In this document: positions 35,269-46,708 of the stretch, in pieces | How positions within the stretch are numbered: position 1 is the first letter of the stretch | How the letters are laid out: each line of letters opens with the position of its first letter | Source: Lindgomyces ingoldianus | Taxonomy: Eukaryota; Ascomycota; Dothideomycetes; Pleosporales; Lindgomycetaceae | Direction of reading: 5' to 3' | Length of the DNA: 64,000 bases | NCBI RefSeq assembly: GCF_010093535.1 | Contig: NW_022985216.1 | Span: forward strand, 213,029 to 277,028 | Notes under the pieces: model-generated | The model's database searches: none | What the model saw: only the letters and a program-made list of their open reading frames with translations | Told to the model about the DNA's origin: nothing | Made by a program: the position numbers and the translations under genes

Positions 35269-35568
35269 CTATGTGTAACAGCACAGGCAAGACAATGGGT
35301 CCAAATGCAATAGGAATCCACTCAGAGGCATATAGGAGTGCGTGGAGACTTAATAACCTAGGAATTCTATTAACACCTATAGGCCTTGTACAAAGGATAT
35401 TAGAAAACTACTAAGCTAGCTAAGGGGAGAGGTGCAACTAAATACTTAGGGGAATAGAGGTAACTGCGGGGGACAGGGTTAAGTTATGGTCGGGGCCGAT
35501 ACAGAGACCCTTCGGATAGGTTCCGAGCGACCCGAGATGGAACGATTCGTGAGAATCGTTACACTATG
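35269..35568 (-). mobile_element. Solo LTR (290 bp) of the 40.3-kb LTR family
   Basis: Positions 35274-35563 are the reverse complement of the 300-bp LTRs at 40303 and 41406, starting TGTAACAGCACAGG and ending CGTTACA. CTATG lies on both sides (35269-35273 and 35564-35568), proving insertion and later LTR-LTR recombination. It is notably less RIP-mutated than its surroundings. Confidence 0.88.
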
Positions 35569-37991
35569 CCTAATATAGTATGCTAGAGAGGTGGAGAAAC
35601 ACGCGTACAGCTTAAGAGGAGCTGTCACTCACGCTTACACCTAACTACTAGCATAGTAATGCTTCTAGCAAATAGCAACTACTCTTAAGCTTTTTATATA
35701 TAGATAACACTAGTAATAGCATTTTAAAGCACTTAGTTGCACTTTTTTAACATAGTTTTTTCTTACTAAGGTTTTCTAGAGTTTAGTTACTAGAGATAGG
35801 TACTGTCTAGGTGTAACCTGTACAGTTACTACTACAGGTTTGCCTATAGCTAGTATAAGCTTCTACTACTTAGCTAGCGTTTAATTTAAATCCTTTTAGC
35901 TTTATAGCTAACTATGTACTCTTTTTTCTTACTAAGCTTTTAATAAGGCTAGTTACGCTACTTTTATACATAAAATTTAACACTATCTATTCTTTTCTAA
36001 GTTTTAGGACAAGCTCTAAGAAGAGAGAAGGCTATGTTACAGTTATGTTACAGCTATCTAACCTCTAAGTACCCTAAGGGCTTAGCACAGGGTATATAGG
36101 CTTCTTAGCCTCTATACCTCTTCCTCTAACCCTAAGGTTTACTTTTGTTACACCCCTCTATCCTGCATTCCCTCTCTATGACCTGTGTTTCCTGCTTAAT
36201 ACCTCTTACACTTAGCACATAAGTAAAAAGTGCTATTACAAGTGTAATAAAACACTAAGTAATTAGTATTAGTAGTAGTTAATAGTAGTAAAGGTAAGTA
36301 AAGCTGCTATAGATAAAAAGAATAAGTAGGCTAAAAGTAACTAGCAGCAGTATAGCTATATATATAGCCTATTAGTAGGCTAGGCTAGCTAAATCTAGAA
36401 AAGTTTAGCTATAACTTTATATTTTTACACTAAAGTTAAACTATCTTCTACTACTTTTTTTACTACTAGACATTATTCTCTACTTTTTACTTAGCCTACT
36501 AATGCTTATGCTTTTTTAAAGTGCGCTAAAAATTATGATTAAAGTTACTCTTACTAGTAGTAGAACTACAGCGCTTGTTATTTTTACACCTACTTTTTAG
36601 CTTTAGCTAGTTACTACTACTAAAAAGCTTTTTTAGTAATTAATAAGCTAAGTTAAAAGTATAAAAAGCTTTACTTTACTTATAAAAATTACATTTACTT
36701 AAGATTTTACATTTATAAGTAAAACTTTATAGTGTTTAAAGTTAGTAGTAACCTAGCACTAGTACTTAAAGTTTAGGCACTTACTATTACTATAACACTA
36801 GTAGTAGTAGAGTTTTTTTTCTAGTCCTCTTACATAGCTATATTTTATAATTACTATACTACTCTTACTTTATTAAGCTACTGCTAAGTACACTTTAAAT
36901 TTTTTTTAAGTTACAGTGTTAATAAGTTAAGTATATTAAATAAAAGCTTATTAGTATACTAATTGCACTTAAAGGCTTTTTATAAAGTAAGAGCTTTAAT
37001 AATAACCTTAATGTTTACTTTTACTACTTAAAAAGTCAGCTTTTTACTAATTTAATAGTTAACTTACTAAAAAAAAATTTAACTACACTAAAATCTACTA
37101 GTAAGTGTATTACTTTTTACACTTCTAAGTTTACTTAAAGTTAACTATATATACTAAATAATTTTATACTTATAGCTTTAAGTTAAGCTTTTAGTATAGC
37201 TAGTAGCTTATTTATAACATTCTTTATGTTCTTTAGCTACTATATAAAGCAATTATACTACTCTAGTACATAGTAAATAGCGCTTTTTTATTAATAACTA
37301 GCTTATATTTAACTTTAAAATTATACTCTAGTGTGTTTAATAGTAATAATAAGTTAGTAAAGTAAATAAAAGTAGCTATTATAAGTGTAATATAGCCTGC
37401 TATTAGTAAATTTAACTTAGTAGATAAATTAATAGTTACAGCCTTACGCTATGTTTTAAGTGTTAGTAGTAGTAATAATAGTATAAAGTTGCACTTTATT
37501 TATATAGTAATAGGTGTAGTAACTTAAATAGAGCTTATTTAAGCAGCTACTAAGCCTATGTTAGCTTTTAAAGGCTTTATAAACTGTATATAATTATGCT
37601 GTAAGCATATTATTTGCTTTTTTAGTACACTTTATAGTTTTTAGTTACACTTTTATAGCTTTTTAATATAGCTTTACTACTTTCTTATATGCTATAATAG
37701 CTATAGTAGCTGCTGCAGCAGCCGCTGCCTCTACTGCAGTTATAGAGGGTATACACGCCCTTTTTAGCCTCTCTATAAGCATATTAATAGACTACAACAC
37801 TAAAACCGCGTTAGTATAGCTTTTATACATGTATTTATATAGCCTTAAGTTATACTAATAATTATTAGATATTTATTATATAATTTTTATATAAAAGCAG
37901 TAAATTTACAGTTTATGTGTAAGTTTATATACATGCAGGGAAAATTGTTACGTTGCTAAGGAATTCCACTAATTTTTACACTAGATAGATG

Positions 37992-38297
37992 AAGAAGTAA
38001 CGTGAGACAAATTTGCTAGATTCTTAGCAATGCTAAGTAACTACTTTTCCCTTACAAATCTTATAGAGATTTAGGTAACTGCACATATTACCCTATACAC
38101 TCTACCTAATAAGAGAAAGACGTTGTATAGTAAGGAATGCTTTTTAATAGGCTTTATTAGCCTAATGCTACTATTTTCTAGCGCAGGTACTGCTAATTAT
38201 ACTCTAAATTGCCTCCCTCTGCTATTAACATAAATAGATAGCTAGAAATACTCCTACTAACGTACCTTACAGGCGTGTCGGCCACTCTTCTAAGACC
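37992..38297. other. Short AT-rich spacer between two repeat elements
   Basis: No coding signal. It lies between the right end of the Tc1/mariner-type element and the left inverted end of the next element. Confidence 0.4.
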
Positions 38298-39984
38298 TGT
38301 TACGACCACTGGTTGGGCCAGAGGAGCATGCGGGTCTCCAACCCCACGGAGGAAGGACGGGCCGAGGCTGGTGAGAGCACGACTCGCGTGGGTCACATGA
38401 TACCCTAAATCAGGTATAGAGCGATTGTAGAACTTAGCAGATGATCGCAGGCTTAGCTTGCAGTTACAGAAGGAAACTTATAATTAGTGTAGTTACAAGT
38501 ACGAGCAGGTATGAGCCTTCCTTTTCGGAAGCTTGGATGAGGAAAATTTAGCAATAACAAAGGAAGAATAGCAATATAGACAAACAAATCTCCCGTGCCG
38601 CCGACAATGTTCATACAGAGCACCGCGTCAGTCAGTTGCAAAGTCAGGTTTGACATTCAGAAGACAGACGCCAACATACTAATTCCAGCTTAGCGACACC
38701 TTAAAACTGTGAACAGTAACAAAGGGGCAAACTTTAGCCTACTAACAACAGAACACAGCATTATAATATTGCATTAAAACACCTAGAATATAGTAATAGA
38801 CCTAGTAAAATATATTTATTTGCCTTAAAAATCTAGAATATTTGCAAAAGTGGTGGAAAGTTTTATAGGCTAATTAGACATTAATCCAGCGCTTTTTTAA
38901 ACCAATAAGAGAAAAGACTTGGCAAGATGTACAGTGAATAATAGAGATAAAGCAGTTGCAGTACTTAGTAAGTAATTGCAGGCTTAGCTTACAATCACTT
39001 AGCAGGACTTGCGACCACCTTAAGTATATAGTCTTAACCTTCTACCTCTAGTAGAAGGTTATAGTTATTCTTTAACACAGGACACAGTTCTAGGTATAGC
39101 AATATATCTAATATTCTTTCTAATTAGAAGTGTGTAAAGACTATTCTTTTATTTATAATAGTATAAACACATTAGTTATTTTACTTTTTTATTACTGTAC
39201 TTTTTTTCTTATTACCTCTATCTTTTTTTTTTTGCTTTGTAAGGATTATACAGAGGATTGTACACCCTCTAGCCACTATTATAAGTTAAGGCATAGGAAA
39301 ACATACTTTTTTCTAAAACTCTTCCCTCTTCTCTTCTACTCTTACTCTTAGAAGACCTGTTACTAGCAGAGGGCACTGTTACAACCTAGGATAGGGCTGT
39401 AAGCGAGTGTCGGACAGCATTAGAGTTATATAAACATTATTAGTGGACAGCCCTCTTAGCTATGCAGTACGAGTCTTAGCGAAGACCAACTGGAAACATC
39501 GGATCATGGTATACCGATGAGGAATAGACTAGACGCACTGGACGCAAGGGCGGCTACTACAACCACCGCAACCACTACAACTAAACGTCTAGTATATAGT
39601 CTTAATCTTAACTATAGCTAAAAGGTTGTAATTAAAGTTTAGTTTTATCTTTCTAATAAAACTAAGTAGCTATAAACTATTTCTAAAGATGTTTATTACT
39701 TTTATATATTTTACACTATATATACACTTTAATTATTATCTTTATAAGATTGTTTTCCTGCTTCTTATACAGCAGAAGGGACAAACTATAACTAGCCTAA
39801 CCTCTTCTCTACCCTTGTAAGTCTTGCGACAGGACTGTACACTCTAACCAGACTTATCCTAAAAACTAACGCTATATCACAACCTAGGCCTGCGCACCCA
39901 ACGCACGTCCTTATTAGCACGTGACTAGTAAGTGGAAATTGTAATAGGCACCTAGCAATAAGAAAGTTAAGGTAACGTACACTA

Positions 39985-42110
39985 CAAGCAAGTTGCTTAC
40001 ACACTTAAGCTGCTTACTTTTACTAAAACTCTACTAAACTACCTTTTTTATATTAATGCATTCCTAACAACACTACTTAGACATAATAAAATTATATTAA
40101 ATATAGCTTATACTTTAAGCTTTTAAATAAAACATAGTACTTTTAAAGTAATATACTATAGCTATGTATAAAGTTTTCTAAAAAAAAAAATAACTAACAC
40201 ACTAAATAACTTTTATAAGCAAATTTTATAGCTAACTTATAAAAGCTAGATAATACTAAAAAGTAGGTAATTATTAAGCATATGCTTAAGCTATATGTGT
40301 AATGTAACAATTCTCGTTCCATCTCGGGTCGCTCGGAAGCTATCCAAAGGGTCCCCGTATTAGCCCCGACCCTGACTCGACCTGGCCCTGACTCTGCCCT
40401 GCCCCCTGCTGTTACCCCTATTCTCCTATGTATTTAGTCGCACCTCGCCCCTGTAGCTAGCTTAGTAGTTTTCTAATATTCTTTTGTATAAGGCCTATAG
40501 GTGTTAATAGCATTCCTAGGTTTAGAGTCCCCACGCACTTCTATATGCCTCTAAGTAGATTCCTACTGCATTTAGACCTATTATCTTGCCTGTGCTGTTA
40601 CATTATATTAGAAAACTTACTTTTGCTAGTAATAGCTTTATATAATATTGCACTAATTATTTGTTTAACTATGTCTAAGCTCTAAAACGCGTCTAATTTA
40701 GTTTAAGTTGTAATACTTATACACTATTATATTAAACTATTTAGTTTATAGACTAGATCTTATTAACCTTTAGTTAACTAAAGCCTTTAGGTTTAGAACT
40801 TCTTATCCTCTATAATTAGGATTACTTTTAGAAAAGTTATAAAGAATGCGCTAAGGTAGAAACTTAAAGACTACTAATAACTTATTAAGATTAGAGATAA
40901 CTGCTAATGCCTAACCCTTAGCCTCTAACTACTAACTACTACTTTGTTAATAGCTAAACCTGCTTCTGTAGGACCTAAAGCTATACCCTACCTAATTTAA
41001 AGTTAATCTATACTAACATATCTTAATAGACCTTAATTAACTACTAAATTACCCCTAATAATGCCTTAAATTACCTCTACTACTTTAATAGCAAAAGACC
41101 TTTAAGGCACTCTTAATAATGCTTAAATGTTACTACACTAAACACACGCCTAAGATTAATAACTGTATAAAAGGTAAGTTTTAATTATTAACAGGCTAGA
41201 TATCTATATAGATTACTATTAGAACAGGCGCGCACACATAGTGTTTTAGTTTAAAGGACACTGCTAGCAGTGCAAAGGAATATTTTAGAGTAAAGACACC
41301 TAGCTAAATTAGACTAGTTTTAGTTTAAGAAGGTAGAGGACATAACAGCAATACTTTATATTATTACTACTAATAAGAACTATTAGTCTATAAAGGGGGG
41401 AGTAGTGTAACAATTCTTGTTCTATCTTAGGTTGCCTAGAAGCTATCTAAAGGGTCCTTATATTAGCTCTAACCCTAACTTAACTTAGCCCTAACTCTGC
41501 CCTGCCCTCTACTGTTACCCCTATTCTCCTATGTATTTAGTTGCACCTTGCCCCTGTAGCTAGCTTAGTAGTTTTCTAATATTCTTTTGTACAAGGCCTA
41601 TAGGTGTTAATAGCATTCCCAGGTTTAGAGTCCCCACGCACTCCCATATGCCTCTGAGTGGATTCCCACCGCATTTGGACCCATTGTCTTGCCTGTGCCG
41701 TTACACTAAGCTAGTTTATGCTAATATAGCCTAGATTATGCTTAGCATGTAAAGGATTAGCTATATTAGCTATAGTTACTAAGTAAAAGAAAAATTCTTA
41801 TATATATAGCTTAAGTATATGCTTAATAATTACTTACTTTTTATTATTATTTAGCTTTTATAAGTTAGCTATAAGATTAGCTTATAAAAGTTATTTAGTA
41901 TGCTAGTTATTTATTATTTTTTAAAAAACTTTATATATAGCTATAGTATATTACCTTAAAAGTGTTACATTTTATTTAAAAGCCTAAAGTATAAGCTATA
42001 TTTAATATTCTTTTAGCATATTTAAGTAGTGTTATTAAAAATGCATTAGTATAGAAAAAGTAGTTTAGTAAGGTCTTAGTAAAAGTAAGTAACTTAGGTG
42101 TATAAGCAAC
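39985..42110. repeat. Fold-back structure: two inverted arms around an LTR pair
   Basis: The left arm (about 39985-40302) reappears inverted at about 41790-42110 and matches base for base in long runs, for example GCAAGTTGCTTA, AAATATAGCTTATACTTTA and AGCTAACTTATAAAAGCTA. The 300-bp LTR pair lies between the arms. Some 85 bp next to the right LTR (41706-41790) has no partner on the left, so the palindrome is asymmetric. Confidence 0.75.
40303..41705 (+). mobile_element. Internally deleted LTR element (300-bp LTRs)
   Basis: LTRs 40303-40602 and 41406-41705 both start TGTAACAATTC and end GTTACA. The left copy is richer in GC at its start and the right copy at its end, so they were mutated unevenly. 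The interior is only 803 bp, ending in a polypurine run (AAAGGGGGGAGTAG) before the right LTR, so most of the coding part is missing. Flanks TGTAA and CTAAG do not match, which suggests rearrangement after insertion. Confidence 0.82.
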
Positions 42111-42870
42111 TTGCCTGTAGTCTATTTTAGCATTATATAGCCTTACTAACTTTTAGTTTAACTTTATTAGTTATTCTATAAGTTTTTATTTCTTATATAG
42201 TAGTGTTCTAAGAAAAAGGTTTTTTTATACTACATCTTTTATTAATTTCTTTTAGAGTTAGTAACTAGAACTAAGTTATTTTATTACTAAATTTAAGTAG
42301 TTATTAGTTATTATAATATTTTACTTAAGTCTATTCTTTATAGATAACCTTATAACAGTAATAGCAAGTTTTAAAAAAGAAAAAGAAAGGAAATAAAAAA
42401 AGTACTTCTTTAATATATAATAAAGTATAAAAAGTGTGTAGTTTTTTTATATAATCTAGCTAAAAGTATAGTAAAGTAAAAAAAGTAAAGTAAAGTAAGA
42501 TAACTAAGTAGCTTTAGTTTTCTTATAAAGAAATAAAAATCTTCTACACACTTTATATTAAAAAAAGATTAAATATATTACTATACCTAAAGCTATGCTT
42601 TAAAGATAAGAATAACTATAACTTTTTATAACATAGCAAAAGAGTAAGACTGTATACTTGCTAGTAATTATTGTGATTACTAACTTCTACTGTGATTTCT
42701 TTCTAAGAGAGAGATCACAGCAATTACATGCCAAGACCAGCGATTGCACTATACCTGTCTATGTCATCACATGACCTTCTCGGGCCGTGCCCCCACCGGC
42801 GTCGGTCTATCCTTCTTCCGTGGGGTTGGAGGCTCGGCATGTTCCTCTAGCCTAACCAGTGATCGTAACA

Positions 42871-44684
42871 CTAACCTAAGCTCTCTAGCTACTCTAACTT
42901 GTTTATTACTAAAAGTCTTAGACTGCTAAGTTCCTACAAGCGGCTAGAGCCCTTAACAAGTAGCTAGAACAAGAGAAAGTTAGTACGCCAAACTTGAAAG
43001 ATCTTAGTTACTTGTTACGTTCTAACAAAAGGTTTTACACAGATTGTGCATTAGCTTTACAGATTAGCTAAGCTATTAATGTGGTTAGCTATAACCTGGA
43101 TAACTTTTTGAAAGACAGTCCTTAGCTAAGGAAGCGGAACGTGGCTGAATTTGCCGAGGATTTCCGATTTGCTGATTCTTTCCAGTGATGGACACGCAAT
43201 GAATATATTTATAACAATCCAGCCAACGAGAAGTACTATCTGTAGGTCATGCGCAATATCTATCTCAAAGTCGCTGTACTCTTGGATTGCTAAGCTTTCC
43301 AATTTGTATTCTCTGTCCAACAATTTACGTAGAGATGTTACAAGAGCCGATCAGATCAATGTAGAGGTCTTTAGTGTGCCGGTCTCTGCAATCACAAGCT
43401 TTTCTGGAATTCCAAGCAGGTGGGATCCAGACACACTTCCCACATCTTGTAGATTACTACAAGGAATCTCACGCGATCGCTGGTTCAGGCGACCTTAGAG
43501 TTTACAAGAGATAATTTCCGGAGTCAATCAACTTGTTCTGCTGCCGCCGAACCATTTTCATACGGGTATGCAATTACTTGAGTCAATAATCACGCCAAGA
43601 GAGACCGAACTACCGGTCATCAAGCTCATCAAATTGGTATATGAGCTGCTCGGCCAACTTCAGGACACTGGCGAGGAGACGCTGGCGAGTCTAGATGAGC
43701 TGCGCCGACAAGTGCAGGTCTTGCATGGTCTCGACACTGTCATTTCATCAATCCCAGCCAATCCTACCAATCACTGGGCATTTAAGCTGTCGCCTCCCGC
43801 AGCTGGAGTTCTCGACCAACTGGAGAAATGCGAAAATCGAGTCTCAGATCGCTTCATCATTCTGGCCAATATAACAAAGTTCCGCACGCACGACCCCATG
43901 CTCGGCTATCAAACACTCTAGGAATAGGCTACACCTTTTGAATGCTGACTATGTCGATGAGAAACAGAGGGATCCCCGTAGTTTTTGCGTCTTCGGTAGA
44001 GACACAAGTGGAGCGATCACTCATTCTATCGCGCTCCCTTCACCCAAGCTCGAAAGTCAAGCACACCGGAACATCTATGGCATAACGGGACATATGGGCG
44101 TCAGCCACACGCAAAAAAATCGCCTGTTAAGGAAAAAGTCCCAATCGGAAGATGAGTTACCGCAAGATCGACAGCCTACTATCGTGCTCTACTATTCTGC
44201 GACCATTATTGAGATTTTGAGCGGAGGCCAAAGAGTGAAGGATCGAAGGTGATGCCGTGATGACCTATAGCCATAACACCGCAGAGTTCTTCTCCGGCGC
44301 CGCATTCTCTAACTACGTCGGTGACGGTGCCTGTAGAGTGGAATTTATCCACAAGCAGTTCGAGGACCCGAGCAAATATGTTTGAAAGCCTGAGGTATAC
44401 AATTATCTTCAGGGGGTTGGCCCTCGTCCTAAGATCCTTTGGATGAGACGCGGGAAGCATTGTGGGGCTCGGCCATCTGGACCATCAAACCATTTCATAG
44501 CCATTTCATGGACAACAAACTCGGCAGTCGGTCACGGCGAGTGCCGGCACTAACGCCCTTGTGGATTGGAAATATGAATCACTTTCATTCAATTAAAAGG
44601 ACGTGAGGAAGCCCCCCAATTCCATCAATTCAGCTATTTACAATTCCACTGAATCTTCTTTCCACCAACACATCCGTCCACTCG
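42871..44684. other. Flank after the second repeat block; weak ORFs only
   Basis: The plus-strand frames 43151-43498 and 43568-43921 are in the same phase and separated by one TAG, joining as WFRRP, stop, SLQEIISGVNQLVLLPPNHF. The second part (YELLGQLQDTGEETLASLDE and onwards) looks protein-like, but I recognise no family. It may be a hypothetical gene with an intron near 43498 or a decayed one. Confidence 0.3.
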
Positions 44685-46244
44685 CTACGGCTGCTTGAAA
44701 GTCGAGCCAATCGGGCCAAACTTGATGTTGAAATACTTCACCTGGGCATTGGCGTTCTTAGATTCAACATCTGCTGGTACGCCAGAACTGGTGGCACAGT
44801 CTCCACGCGCCGCTCCGGGGAAGGACGCGTCCTTGTCAGTTGGATATGTGCTGTCAAGCCAGAGCATATTGGCGTAGTGGTCATCCCACAAAGACATCAC
44901 AAGAACCATACCCTTGGCCATTCCTGCGGCCATTCCTGCCATACCTAGACTAAATCAGCGACACGCCGTGATTAGAAGGTATCAAAGGAAGCGACTTACC
45001 GCCCTTGTCCTTGAACGGATACACATCCTCCTTGTTGGCCTTGTTTTCCGCATCGCACCAAGCTTGGGTGATGGAATTGCCTGTGATGCCTGCAGTCTTT
45101 GGCTGCGGATTTTCAATCACCTTTCCGCCCTGGACGTAGTATCTTTTGATCTCAGACAGGGTTGAGCCAGAACCAATGAACTGCGTAACAACTGTGAAGG
45201 GCTTGCTAGTATCTACAGTCTTTCCTTTACCATAAAAGTCGGTCACGCCCAAGCGGTAGGGATTGAAGTCACCTATAAAGATGAGCAAAATGCTAAGGCA
45301 CATGAACCAGGCTAACTCACAGCCGTTGGGATCACATGGTCCCCCATATCGAGTCTCTGAATAAGTTCCACCACACTTGTCGCCACTGCATTCCACGAAT
45401 CCAGGGGTATCACATGAATGAGGTGTGAGCGCAGTGGAAACGGAGTTCGCTTCCCAGATATCCATCTCGGCGCTGGACTTGTCAGCGTTGGTGTCTCCTA
45501 CAATTTTATATTACATACCAGCAGGCTCCCCTCATTCCCACGCCAGCGTTCTTGTCGTTCGATGAAGCCTTCCAACCCTCGGCATTGGCCTAGCTCTCAA
45601 ATTAGTGCGATCCAAAAGCCTAAATCACTACGACGCACCTTTCCATTGATAAACTTGAGATCTCGAGGGCATTGACCATCGCAGTATCCAGTCCCGTACT
45701 TGGCACCTGCAGTACCCTGGCCCTTGGGATCCATGACGACAAAGTACAGAGCTCCGTTGAGGCCGCATGGCAACTGGCTCACATCCACGTCAAACGTAAA
45801 CTCATTTCCGATTAGATTGAAGATCTGGTAGGTGCTCGCATCCTTCATGAGGTATGTGCGGGATCCAATATTGGTAGAGTACTGGCCCTTAGTCACAAAC
45901 TTCAGCGTAAGGTCGGTCCCGCCTGCCGTGATTCCATAAGTCGAAGAGTAGTCAGCGCCCTCCACAACACAGCTGCTTGCACACTTGTCGTTACTTGCGC
46001 AAACGGTTGTGTTCCACGTGTTGTCGGTGTAGCAGTTGGTATAGTCGCCTTTGACATGGAGCCATCGCCAGTTGGCATCAATCGTCACCTCTCCACTGAC
46101 TGTCTTACAGCTAGTTCCTCCGGTTCCGGAACATTGCTGCCAACTCATCTTCGGGTGAGTCTCAGTTTGATATGAGCCCACGCCCTGGCCATTGACCAGG
46201 GACGCGGTCAAGAAAGATGCTAGAAGGAATGCGCGGGAAAACAT
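44685..46244 (-). CDS. GH7 cellobiohydrolase (Cel7A/CBHI type, 453 aa)
   Basis: A secreted glycoside hydrolase family 7 enzyme that releases cellobiose from cellulose chain ends. Five exons on the minus strand: 46244-45639, 45589-45519, 45472-45321, 45272-45000 and 44944-44685. Introns are 46-55 bp, and the sum is 454 codons including the stop. The signal peptide [19 protein letters not shown] precedes a mature start QGVGSYQTE. The catalytic motif [12 protein letters not shown] gives nucleophile Glu228, Asp230 and acid/base Glu233. [30 protein letters not shown] and [10 protein letters not shown] are conserved loops of cellobiohydrolases. The protein stops at [17 protein letters not shown], so there is no linker or cellulose-binding module. 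Length and residues are intact. Confidence 0.93.
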
Positions 46245-46301
46245 TTTGGTGGATGAAGCATGAGGGAGAAGGCAAGTACGACAGCGCAAGTCACCACCAT
46301 G

Positions 46302-46309
46302 CTTTTATA
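46302..46309 (-). promoter_or_regulatory. TATA box of the GH7 gene
   Basis: TATAAAAG on the minus strand, 58 bp upstream of the GH7 start codon, is well placed for a fungal core promoter. Confidence 0.55.
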
Positions 46310-46702
46310 CGTCTTAGAGAGTCATTTGGAATTGGTGCCTGACTTTACCATCGATATTGGAGTTCCGTGAGATATAGTCCAGTCGGAAGTGAAAAGGGGG
46401 CTGGATGGGAGCACAAATCACGAGGGTGACTTCTCTGCAGCTTCCAGATGTTCCAGATGCTGTGGATGTCGGCTCGTTGGATCGAGATGCCGCCGGATCG
46501 TGGAGAAAGACGGAGCGGGCATGTTTCGATCATGGTCACACTACATTTGATCGCATCGGAAGGTTGAAACTGTCAGCTGTGCGACGCTGCCGGCGAGGGT
46601 GGGTGGCCAACAGAGTGGTCCTGAACGCGGGGAATTAGCTCTCCACCAGTCTTGCGAGGTGGAACGATTGCCTTGTTCAGCCCACATTCTTGAAGACGCT
46701 TA

Positions 46703-46708
46703 TTAGCC
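46703..46708 (-). promoter_or_regulatory. Possible XlnR/XYR1 site (GGCTAA)
   Basis: GGCTAA on the sense strand of the GH7 gene lies about 460 bp upstream of its ATG. This hexamer is the known core bound by the fungal (hemi)cellulase activator XlnR/XYR1. A single six-base match is weak evidence. Confidence 0.3.

Larger units (their letters stand above)
31517..37991 (+). mobile_element. Degraded Tc1/mariner-type element with long inverted ends
   Basis: About 150 bp beginning ATCTATCTGGTGCAAAAATC at 31517 is repeated inverted at the right end (…TTTTTACACTAGATAGAT, ending 37991). The match continues through GGAATTCCTTAGCAA and AATTTTCCCTGCA, and most differences are C/T or G/A. Between 32.36 and 32.83 kb the plus frame retains a fossil DDE_3 transposase: TINSYLPYIGVKKSYFSYKD, then IVIVFNNILIYIN (ancestral D-N-x-S-I-H), then LIKLTFSILKA in the position of NPIEL-F. 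Stop codons occur throughout. The element has itself been invaded by a TRIM-like element (34034-34586) and an LTR element now reduced to a solo LTR (35274-35563). No clear target duplication was found. The remaining length, about 5.6 kb, is large for Tc1/mariner, so further insertions may be hidden. Confidence 0.7.
38298..42870. mobile_element. Second large inverted-repeat element (4.6 kb), invaded
   Basis: Roughly 130 bp at 38298-38430, starting TGTTACGACCACTGGTTGG, is found inverted at 42735-42870. Shared blocks include CTCCAACCCCACGGA and the sequence around GGTATAG. No transposase fossil could be read, and no target duplication matches at the edges. The interior contains a fold-back structure (39985-42110) and a pair of LTRs. 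GC content of the ends is much higher than that of the body. Confidence 0.6.

Noticed and set aside
38193..38396. 67-residue minus-strand ORF
   Set aside because: It is mostly the translation of the GC-rich inverted end of the 38.3-42.9 kb element.
40298..41710. Target-site duplication for the 300-bp LTR pair
   Set aside because: Flanks TGTAA and CTAAG do not match even allowing RIP-type changes, so none is claimed.
45473..45518. Stop codons in the GH7 gene between GAC and AEMDIWEAN read as gene damage
   Set aside because: A 46-bp intron (GTATGT..CTGAC..CCAG) gives the expected [11 protein letters not shown], the family consensus.
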